This document shows positions 1 through 5,213 of a DNA stretch of 5,213 bases, in pieces. The notes beneath the pieces were generated by a model that saw only the letters and a program-made list of their open reading frames with translations, had not been told where the DNA came from and made no database searches. The first letter of the stretch is position 1; each line of letters starts with the position of its first letter. Made by a program: the position numbers and the translations under genes. Source of the DNA: Pseudomonadota bacterium (GTDB taxonomy: Bacteria > Pseudomonadota > Gammaproteobacteria > Burkholderiales > Thiobacillaceae); NCBI GenBank assembly GCA_021802595.1, contig JAJZRT010000328.1, positions 1-5,213 of the forward strand. The letters run 5' to 3'.

Positions 1-1
1 C

Positions 2-607
2 CGAATGCAATCCGACATCGCCGCCGGATTGTGCACGCCGACCGACGCGCAGGCCAGCAACTGCCAGGCCCAGGCCATCGCCGAACTGACGCCGGCCGCG
101 ACGACCGCGGCCAGCACGGCGGCGGTTCAGGCGATGGGACAGGCGGGCGCGGAACTGGCCGGCTACATCAATACCCTGATCGTCGGCAACGGCGCCAAGT
201 ACGTGACGGTGGTGAATATCCCGGACATCGGCACGACCCCGTTCGGCGACGCCCAAAGCGCCTCCACCGTGGGCCTGATCAACACCATGGTGGCGACCTT
301 CAATTCGCAGTTGCAGGCCGGCCTGGCCAACGATCCCGACGTGCTGCTGGTCGACGCCAACTCGCAGAGCCATCTCAACACCCAGGATCCGGCGCAATAC
401 GGTCTCAGCAACGTGACCACGCCCGCCTGCAACCTCGCGCCCGCGGCCAATATCCTGGCCTCGTCCCTGGTGTGCACCACGGCCAACGTGAACACCGGCG
501 ACGTTTCCCACTACCTGTTTGCCGACACCGTCCATCCGACACCCTACGGCTATTCCCTGCTGGCCAAGTACGTCGCGACGCAGATGGCTTTGAAGGGCTG
601 GATGTAA
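2..607 (+). CDS. SGNH/GDSL-family hydrolase (esterase/lipase), C-terminal part, 5'-truncated
   Basis: This is the C-terminal ~200 residues of a probable secreted or surface serine esterase/lipase of the SGNH (GDSL) superfamily. The frame is open to the left edge, so the ATG at position 5 is just the first Met in view and the true start lies outside the window. The strongest evidence is the C-terminal catalytic block FADTVHPTPYGYSLLAKYV, in which the Asp (524-526) and His (533-535) are the expected DxxH catalytic pair. Upstream, VVNIPDIGTTPFG matches the conserved segment after block III of bacterial GDSL lipases, and DVLLVDANSQ is a typical core strand. The GDS nucleophile block and the Gly/Asn oxyanion blocks must lie to the left and cannot be checked. 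Two Cys (in TPACN and LVCTT) could form a disulfide, which would fit export. No autotransporter barrel follows, because the protein ends at GWM. The ompW-like gene starts 23 nt after the stop. The substrate is unknown. Confidence 0.88.
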   Translation, partial: RMQSDIAAGLCTPTDAQASNCQAQAIAELTPAATTAASTAAVQAMGQAGAELAGYINTLIVGNGAKYVTVVNIPDIGTTPFGDAQSASTVGLINTMVATFNSQLQAGLANDPDVLLVDANSQSHLNTQDPAQYGLSNVTTPACNLAPAANILASSLVCTTANVNTGDVSHYLFADTVHPTPYGYSLLAKYVATQMALKGWM

Positions 608-619
608 TCACGCGAACAC

Positions 620-624
620 AGGAG
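620..624 (+). promoter_or_regulatory. Ribosome binding site of the OmpW-family gene
   Basis: AGGAG lies six nucleotides before the ATG at 631. It fixes that start against the much longer open frame that runs back through the upstream hydrolase gene. The site sits in the 23-nt gap after the hydrolase stop, with no room for a separate promoter, which supports co-transcription. Confidence 0.8.
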
Positions 625-630
625 ACAGAC

Positions 631-1320
631 ATGAAATCGCAACACGCAAATACGCGCAGCGCAGCGTTGCTGAAGACCCTGGCGCTCGCGCTGGTCTTGT
701 CCGCCAACGCCAACGCCTTCGAGCTGACGGGCTGGACGGTGGCCGTCGGCATCAACCATATCGCCCCCAAGGGCGAGATCGGCCCGTTCAGCGCGCCGAG
801 CATCGTCAACACCTACAATCAGTCGGGTTCGGATACCCAGCCGATCGTGAACATCGGCTACTGGTTTTCCCCGCACGTCTCGGCCGAGCTGGGCCTGGGC
901 ACGCCTTACACCCACCAGATCTACGGTGCCGGTGCGTTGCAGGGTGCCGGCAAGCTGGGCTCGCTGGAACAGCTGCCGCCGACCCTGTTCGGGCAATATC
1001 ATTTTCTAGGAGCAACGGAGGCATTCCGCCCCTACGTCGGGATGGGCCTCACCTACGCCAAATTCCGCAAAGAGCAAGGCTCGGGGACGCTGACCGCGAT
1101 CACCAATCCGGGCGGGACGCCCACCACCTTCACCGTCGATAACGCCTGGGGACTGACGCCGCAGATCGGCGCCACCTATGCCTTCAACGGCAAATGGTTC
1201 GCCGACGCCATGATCAGCAAGACCTATCTGCACACCACCGTGCACCTATCGACCGGGCAAAGCGCCGACGCGCCGCTGAATCCGGTGTCGACCTCGGTCT
1301 CGCTAGGCTATCGCTTCTGA
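631..1320 (+). CDS. OmpW-family outer membrane beta-barrel protein
   Basis: This complete 229-residue protein is of the OmpW/AlkL type, small eight-stranded outer-membrane barrels known to pass hydrophobic small molecules. Residues 1-29 form a Sec signal peptide: a basic start, the hydrophobic stretch LLKTLALALVL, then an ANANA cleavage site before Phe30. The mature part shows the family landmarks in order: a first strand followed by HIAPKG (about 43-48), a strand ending in GYWFSPHVSAELGLGTPYTHQI (about 76-97), the hallmark LPPTLFGQYHF (115-125), FRPYVGMGLTYAKF (132-145), and GLTPQIGATYAFNGKWFADA (about 174-193). The protein ends SLGYRF, with the terminal Phe recognised by the BAM assembly machinery. 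A Gly/Thr-rich segment at about 150-168 is probably an extracellular loop. The length is normal for the family. It follows the SGNH hydrolase by 23 nt, so uptake or release of that enzyme's hydrophobic products is a reasonable inference, but the ligand is not known. Confidence 0.93.
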   Translation: MKSQHANTRSAALLKTLALALVLSANANAFELTGWTVAVGINHIAPKGEIGPFSAPSIVNTYNQSGSDTQPIVNIGYWFSPHVSAELGLGTPYTHQIYGAGALQGAGKLGSLEQLPPTLFGQYHFLGATEAFRPYVGMGLTYAKFRKEQGSGTLTAITNPGGTPTTFTVDNAWGLTPQIGATYAFNGKWFADAMISKTYLHTTVHLSTGQSADAPLNPVSTSVSLGYRF

Positions 1321-1324
1321 GTCG

Positions 1325-1342
1325 GCGCCGCTGACACGGCGC
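1325..1342. terminator. GC-rich hairpin between convergent genes, possible bidirectional terminator
   Basis: GCGCCG (1325-1330) and CGGCGC (1337-1342) form a perfect 6-bp stem with a 6-nt loop. It begins five bases after the ompW-like stop and ends 11 bases from the 3' end of the convergent regulator gene. There is no T-run on either strand, only TT after the plus-strand arm, so it is not a classical intrinsic terminator. It may assist Rho-dependent termination or protect 3' ends. Its position is the main argument for a function. Confidence 0.35.
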
Positions 1343-1353
1343 TTCCGATCCGG

Positions 1354-4029
1354 TCACTGCAGCGGCAGCGCCCGTTCCCGCCGAGGGGATTGCTCCTGCC
1401 CCTCGAACAGACCCAGGCGCTGTCCCTGGGAGATCGCATGCTTGCGGCCGGAGACGTTGAGCTTGCCGTAGATGTTCTTCAGGTGCCATTTGACGGTCTC
1501 CAGGCTGATCCCCAGCGTTCGGGCGATCTGCTTGTTCACCGCGCCGGAGCGGAGCAGCAGCAGAATGTCCGTCTCCTTCCGGGTCAGCATCCGGCCCTCG
1601 CCGGCGGATCCCGACGGCACCTGTATCGGCTGGGGAAACGGCCGCAAGGCAAGCACATCGCGCCAATCCAGTCCGTCAACGCCAACGCACAGCCGGCGCA
1701 AAGCGGGCGCGGCATGCTGGACCAGGGTCTGGGTGCTGAAAGAAATACTGACGCTGCCCTCCTCCCTGGCGACGCCCAGCAGCCTGCCCGCGACCGCCGA
1801 GAACAAGGCAATCTCGTTGGCCTCCTTCTGTCGGCCCATTCGGGCCGCGATGGCGCCGGCACGCTGGAAACAAGCCAAAGCGTCCGCATAACGCTCGCAG
1901 GCGAAATGGTAAAAGGCGTGCCCGAGTTCGACATGGAGCTGATCGAAGCTCACCAGGTAGTCGGGGTCATCGCCGTCCATGCGCAGCGGCAATGACTCCA
2001 GTTCGGCGTGGGCGCGGCACGCGCCGGCGACGTCCTGCTGCAGCGCGCGAAACCTGATCTCCTCGTAGCAGGCGCGCAGAATCAGCCTGGGCATGCGCAG
2101 ATTGGCGCCGTTGTCCCTCAGTGCCCACAGGTAGCGAACGCCCTGCTCGGGCCGGCCCGACGCGATCTCGCTGAAGTAGAGGGAAAGATAGGCCGCAATC
2201 AGGGGTTCGGCCATGCCGAACTTCTCCAGCGCATCCAGACGATCGGCGAGCACCGACTTGGCCTGCTCCGTCTTGCCCTGTTCGAGCAGGGCAAAGGCCA
2301 GGTGCCCGGCCAGGAGCACCGCCATGTTGTTGCGCCGGCCCCATTTTTCTTCGGCCTTTTGCAGGTGCGCGTTGAGATGCGCCTCCGCATCCGCGTAGCG
2401 GCCCTCCCTCAGGTAGGAACAGCCGATCACCCACTCCATCAGATTCGACAGAAAGGCCGATACCCGCTTGCCCGATGACTGCTTGGCCAGAAAAAGGATC
2501 TGCCGTGTTTCCGCGGGCCGGCCCCGATCGAGCATGGCCATCGCGCGCAGCAGCGACAGAACCTGCATCTGGAAGCCGGTGCCGATCGCTGCGACCCCGT
2601 CCAGGGAGCTCAGGATCGCGAAACTGCCGGCACGGTCGTCGGCCATTTGCGCAATCGCGGCATCGAGCAGCTGCGCCTCGATGCGCTCGGTCTCGGTGGC
2701 GTCCGGATGCCCGGCGATCAGTTCGGACAGTTCCCTGGCCCGCACCAGATCGCGGCACAGGACGTGGGTCCAGGCGGCGGCGATCCTGAGCGCGGGCCGG
2801 GCCATGATGTCTGCCGGCGCGAGACCGGCAACGCAATCCATCGCCTTGGCGATGCGCCCCTGAGCGACCAGTTCGAACAGGCAATTCTCGGCAAAGCGGC
2901 CGGCGAGATCCGGCCGGTTCGCGGCGAAGGCGTGATCGACCGCTTCCTCGAACAGACCCTGGTCCGCATACCAGTTTGCCACTGAGAGGGAGAAGGCATG
3001 CCGCTCTTCGGCCGGCAATGCCTGGTAGCGCTTGTGCAAATGCTGCCTGACCAGGAGATGCAGGCTCAGCCAGTCGGCGCCGTCGGCCTTGGTGAGCAGG
3101 GACGATGTCTGGTACAGCGTCTCCAGCCGATCGAAGGCGTGCGGATCGGGAAAGACGCTCTTCACCAGCGCGGGGCGGATGACATCGAACACCGACAAGC
3201 GGCAGAGCAAGGCCAGGTCGTAGTCGGACAGGCTGGCGCTCAACGATTCCAGGAGATGCAGCGCGATGTCGTCGCTGCCGATCGACAGCCGGCTCAGCAA
3301 TTCGCCGCGGTTGGGGGAGGCCGCGATGGCGACCAGAGCGATGTCCAGACCCAGCGGCCAGCCCTCCGACAGCGCGTGTATCCTCACCGCCTCCTCGCGC
3401 TCCACCCTCATGTCCGGCCGGGAGCGGAATATCGCCAGCGTCTCCTGCTCGGAAAAGCGCAGATCGTCTTCGCCGACCAGGGCGAAGTCGCCGCGCTTCA
3501 ACAGGCTCGATGAAATCGATTTGAAATAGTTGCGCGAGCCGAGCAGCAATCTCAGGTTGGGCGGCGCGTTCTGGATCAGGTAGGGGATGGACGTCGCCAG
3601 GGTCTCCCGGGGCAGGGCGTGCAGATCGTCCAGTATCAGCGCAATCGGCCCGGGCGAGTCGATGATCGCGCCGATCAGCAGGGTCAGCGCCTCGATGCCG
3701 TCGCTGCAATCGCAGAGGCCCTCCGGGACGATCTTCTCTCCCCGTCCGCCATCGGCATCGAGGCAATGGTTCAAGCCGTGGGCGAAGCTCAATGGGTCGT
3801 CGCCCTGGTCCAGGGCCAGCCAGCCGGCGCGCTCCTGCCTGCTCAGGCATTCCGCCCGCCACTGGGACAACAACGAAGTTTTGCCGAAGCCCCCGCCGGC
3901 GCGGATCATGACGACCTGGCAATCCGAATAGGGCGCACTGGTCAGCGACAGCCGTTCGCGCTGCAGGAAGTTCCTGCGCATGCCCGGCGGCGTCGTCTTG
4001 ATACGAAACTTCGGGTCCACTGCGCTCAT
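1354..4029 (-). CDS. LuxR-family transcriptional regulator, MalT-like STAND ATPase (ATP-dependent LAL type)
   Basis: This complete 891-residue protein has the architecture and size of MalT (about 900 residues): N-terminal NTPase, helical-repeat sensor region and C-terminal LuxR DNA-binding domain. The P-loop is AGGGFGKT at residues 44-51, followed by SLLSQW. Walker B is IALILDDLHAL (129-139), and LLLGSR (161-166) is the sensor-like strand. RFSEQETLAIF (191-201) and SEGWPLGLDIAL (221-232) are typical of the family, as is the winged-helix end LHLLVRQHLHKRY (323-335). Residues of about 340-790 are alpha-helical, TPR-like repeats that in MalT bind the inducer. The HTH is at about 812-871, with LTRKETDILLLL, NKQIARTLGIS and ETVKWHLKNIYGKL. 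Members act as ligand- and ATP-dependent activators; the ligand here is unknown. The start at 4029 gives the P-loop its usual distance from the N terminus and has AGGA nine bases upstream; Met17 is a possible alternative. The gene is divergent from the solute-binding protein gene, its most likely target, and convergent with the ompW-like gene. Confidence 0.95.
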   Translation of the reverse strand: MSAVDPKFRIKTTPPGMRRNFLQRERLSLTSAPYSDCQVVMIRAGGGFGKTSLLSQWRAECLSRQERAGWLALDQGDDPLSFAHGLNHCLDADGGRGEKIVPEGLCDCSDGIEALTLLIGAIIDSPGPIALILDDLHALPRETLATSIPYLIQNAPPNLRLLLGSRNYFKSISSSLLKRGDFALVGEDDLRFSEQETLAIFRSRPDMRVEREEAVRIHALSEGWPLGLDIALVAIAASPNRGELLSRLSIGSDDIALHLLESLSASLSDYDLALLCRLSVFDVIRPALVKSVFPDPHAFDRLETLYQTSSLLTKADGADWLSLHLLVRQHLHKRYQALPAEERHAFSLSVANWYADQGLFEEAVDHAFAANRPDLAGRFAENCLFELVAQGRIAKAMDCVAGLAPADIMARPALRIAAAWTHVLCRDLVRARELSELIAGHPDATETERIEAQLLDAAIAQMADDRAGSFAILSSLDGVAAIGTGFQMQVLSLLRAMAMLDRGRPAETRQILFLAKQSSGKRVSAFLSNLMEWVIGCSYLREGRYADAEAHLNAHLQKAEEKWGRRNNMAVLLAGHLAFALLEQGKTEQAKSVLADRLDALEKFGMAEPLIAAYLSLYFSEIASGRPEQGVRYLWALRDNGANLRMPRLILRACYEEIRFRALQQDVAGACRAHAELESLPLRMDGDDPDYLVSFDQLHVELGHAFYHFACERYADALACFQRAGAIAARMGRQKEANEIALFSAVAGRLLGVAREEGSVSISFSTQTLVQHAAPALRRLCVGVDGLDWRDVLALRPFPQPIQVPSGSAGEGRMLTRKETDILLLLRSGAVNKQIARTLGISLETVKWHLKNIYGKLNVSGRKHAISQGQRLGLFEGQEQSPRRERALPLQ

Positions 4030-4052
4030 GCCCCCTTGTCCTGGTGGCCGCG

Positions 4053-4058
4053 ATTATC
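4053..4058 (-). promoter_or_regulatory. Candidate -10 element of the LuxR-family regulator gene
   Basis: Read on the minus strand, this hexamer is GATAAT, five of six matches to TATAAT. It lies 24 bases upstream of the regulator's ATG, which would give a short leader of about 15-20 nt. At the usual 16-17 nt spacing, the -35 position falls in the G/C-run inverted repeat and does not resemble TTGACA. The promoter would therefore be weak or activator-dependent, and binding at the repeat could control it. This rests on motif matching only. Confidence 0.35.
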
Positions 4059-4065
4059 TCACGTC

Positions 4066-4085
4066 GGGGGGGGAAGTCCCCACCC
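4066..4085. repeat. Intergenic inverted repeat with G8 tract, candidate operator
   Basis: Eight G (4066-4073), the spacer AAGT (4074-4077) and CCCCACCC (4078-4085) form an inverted repeat with 7 of 8 pairs matched; the mismatch is 4069 against 4082. It lies between the two divergent genes, just upstream of the weak -35 region of the plus-strand promoter and over the -35 region of the minus-strand one. That is where an activator site controlling both genes would sit. MalT itself binds asymmetric G-rich boxes, so a G-rich site for a MalT-like protein is plausible, but the match is not specific enough to name a box. The G-run could also vary in length by slippage. Confidence 0.45.
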
Positions 4086-4094
4086 TAAGCTGGC

Positions 4095-4123
4095 GCGACC
4101 GGGTAGAACCTTTGGTGTATATT
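4095..4123 (+). promoter_or_regulatory. Candidate promoter of the solute-binding protein gene
   Basis: TATATT (4118-4123) is a good -10 match (five of six), preceded directly by TG, in the only clearly AT-rich patch of the region. With a 17-nt spacer the -35 hexamer is GCGACC (4095-4100), which keeps only the central GAC of TTGACA. A strong -10 with a poor -35 is typical of activator-dependent promoters. The G8 inverted repeat ends nine bases upstream of the -35. A start near 4130 would leave a leader of about 25 nt. Confidence 0.4.
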
Positions 4124-4143
4124 TTCCGGGTTTTGTTTGATGC

Positions 4144-4148
4144 GAGGA
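4144..4148 (+). promoter_or_regulatory. Ribosome binding site deciding the solute-binding protein start
   Basis: GAGGA ends six bases before the ATG at 4155. The other in-frame ATG, at 4140, is preceded by a T-rich stretch with no purine-rich Shine-Dalgarno sequence, so 4155 is the better start. Confidence 0.65.
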
Positions 4149-4154
4149 TGGTCG

Positions 4155-5213
4155 ATGGTATTGCGCAAGGGCGGCTGGCGGGAATGGATTGCAGCCGGCG
4201 CCACCATCTCTGTCCTATTCATCGCCGTGACCGCGGGGCAGACGGCTTGGGCCGGGCCAAACACGGCCACCAGCCCGGCCGACCCGCACAAGGTCATCCA
4301 CGCCGCATTCGTCGCCGCCGACGACGGCTTCGACATCGCCCGCACCTACAACGCCTACTCGATCTGGGTCGCCGAGTCGATCTTCGAGCCCCTGCTCACC
4401 TACGACTATCTCGCCCGCCCGGCCGAGCTCGTACCCCTGACCGCGACCGCCATGCCGGAAGTGGAGGACGGCGGCAAGACCTACATCTTCCACGTCAAGA
4501 AGGGGATTTACTTCACCCCCGACCCGGCCTTCAAGGGACAGCGCCGCGAGCTGACGGCGCAGGACTACGTCTACACCTTCGAGCGGCTGCTCGATCCGGC
4601 GATCCATTCGCCCTCGGCCTACCTGCTCTCCGGCAGGATCGTCGGCCTGGACGCGCTGGTCGCCCGTGCCAGGAAGACCGGGCACTTCGATTACGATGCG
4701 CCGGTGGCGGGACTCAGCGCGCCCGACCGCTACACCCTGAAGGTGCAACTGACCCATCCCGATTTCAACTTCCTCTATGCCGTCGCCTACCCGGCGCTGG
4801 CCGCGGTGGCGCGCGAGGTGATCACGGAATACGGCGCCCAGAGCGGCGCCCATCCGGTCGGCACCGGTCCCTATCAGCTCAGCCAATACGTACCGCGCAG
4901 CAAGATCGTGCTCACCGCCAATCCCGACTACCGCGGCTATATCTGGAATTTCAAGTCCACCGGCAGCGCCTGGGACGACCAGCTGGTGCGCGAAATGCGC
5001 GGCAAGCACATGCCCCAGGTGGGACGGGTCGAGATCAGCATCATCGAGGAGGACCAGTCGCGCTGGCTGGCCTTCGAGGGCGGCCAACTGGATCTCGTCG
5101 GCTTGCCGCAGAGCGCCGCGCCCATCGTCATGGACGGCGACCGTCTGAAGCCCGCGTTTGCCAAGCAGGGCATCCGCCTGTATCGCCAGGTGCTGCCCGC
5201 GATCACCTACACC
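4155..5213 (+). CDS. ABC transporter substrate-binding protein, family 5 (peptide/nickel/opine type), 3'-truncated
   Basis: The first 353 residues of a periplasmic solute-binding protein are present; the frame is open to the right edge, and family members are usually about 500-600 residues, so roughly 60-70% is visible. Residues 1-33 form a Sec signal peptide: an Arg/Lys-containing start, the hydrophobic core WIAAGATISVLFIAV, and cleavage after AWA. There is no lipobox Cys, so it should be a soluble periplasmic protein. Family 5 landmarks follow: ESIFEPLLTYDY (74-85), TYIFHVKKGIYFTPDPAF (109-126), LTAQDYVYTFERLLDP (133-148), LSAPDRYTLKVQLTHPDFNFLY (187-208), the hallmark HPVGTGPYQL (233-242), and VEISIIEEDQSRWLAFEGGQLDLVG (292-316). 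Such proteins deliver oligopeptides, dipeptides, opines, nickel or haem to an inner-membrane ABC permease. Permease and ATPase genes would be expected to the right but are out of view. The ligand cannot be inferred. The gene is divergent from the MalT-like regulator, its likely controller. An in-frame ATG at 4140 is the alternative start. Confidence 0.9.
   Translation, partial: MVLRKGGWREWIAAGATISVLFIAVTAGQTAWAGPNTATSPADPHKVIHAAFVAADDGFDIARTYNAYSIWVAESIFEPLLTYDYLARPAELVPLTATAMPEVEDGGKTYIFHVKKGIYFTPDPAFKGQRRELTAQDYVYTFERLLDPAIHSPSAYLLSGRIVGLDALVARARKTGHFDYDAPVAGLSAPDRYTLKVQLTHPDFNFLYAVAYPALAAVAREVITEYGAQSGAHPVGTGPYQLSQYVPRSKIVLTANPDYRGYIWNFKSTGSAWDDQLVREMRGKHMPQVGRVEISIIEEDQSRWLAFEGGQLDLVGLPQSAAPIVMDGDRLKPAFAKQGIRLYRQVLPAITYT

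Noticed and set aside
31..1320. A 429-codon plus-strand open frame starting inside the hydrolase gene and ending at the ompW-like stop.
   Set aside because: The upstream ~200 codons are an Arg/Gly/Gln-rich out-of-frame reading of the hydrolase, which has a clear catalytic block in its own frame. The start at 631 has a ribosome binding site and a signal peptide.
1325..1342. The hairpin after the ompW-like gene as a strong intrinsic terminator.
   Set aside because: The stem is only 6 bp and there is no T-run on either side, so it is listed at low confidence only.
1390..1995. Plus-strand open frames opposite the 3' end of the regulator gene.
   Set aside because: They are antisense to the conserved HTH and helical region, with no ribosome binding site or domain that I can recognise; they are shadows of high GC content.
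1967..3922. A 651-codon minus-strand open frame in another frame of the regulator gene.
   Set aside because: Its translation is low-complexity Arg/Gly/Ala-rich, typical of an out-of-frame reading of GC-rich DNA, and it overlaps a gene with complete domain evidence.
4140..4154. The ATG at 4140 as the start of the solute-binding protein.
   Set aside because: It is in frame but lacks a Shine-Dalgarno sequence, while GAGGA is well placed for the ATG at 4155, which also gives a normal signal peptide. It is kept as an alternative only.
4215..5087. A 290-codon minus-strand open frame opposite the solute-binding protein gene.
   Set aside because: The translation is Gly/Val/Asp-rich with no recognisable domain, and it lies wholly antisense to a gene with signal peptide and family hallmarks.

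Overview
The window is GC-rich, tightly packed DNA with four protein-coding genes, two of them cut by the window edges. A C-terminal-Phe outer-membrane beta-barrel of the OmpW type, Sec signal peptides and a MalT-type LuxR regulator point to a Gram-negative proteobacterium. The composition and the look of the SGNH hydrolase suggest a beta- or gammaproteobacterium, for example Burkholderiales or Rhodocyclales, but this is inference; no rRNA or other phylogenetic marker is present.

Layout. (1) Positions 2-607, plus strand: the C-terminal ~200 residues of an SGNH/GDSL-type esterase or lipase. (2) 631-1320, plus strand: a complete OmpW-family outer-membrane protein 23 nt downstream, very probably in the same operon. 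(3) 1321-1353: a 33-nt gap between convergent genes that holds a GC-rich hairpin. (4) 1354-4029, minus strand: a complete 891-residue LuxR-family, MalT-like STAND ATPase regulator. (5) 4030-4154: a 125-nt divergent promoter region with a run of eight G inside a near-perfect inverted repeat, and -10-like elements facing both ways. (6) 4155-5213, plus strand: the first 353 residues of an extracytoplasmic solute-binding protein, family 5 (peptide/nickel/opine type), running off the right edge.

Likely relations. The hydrolase and OmpW barrel could act together at the cell surface, the enzyme releasing hydrophobic products and the barrel letting them across the outer membrane. The large regulator is transcribed divergently from the solute-binding protein and is the obvious candidate to control it, with the intergenic inverted repeat as a candidate binding site. 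Whether the left-hand pair belongs to the same regulon cannot be told from the sequence. I found no tRNA, rRNA, CRISPR array, insertion sequence or phage gene. The window looks like ordinary chromosomal accessory metabolism/transport with one interesting regulatory intergenic region, not an obviously new system.
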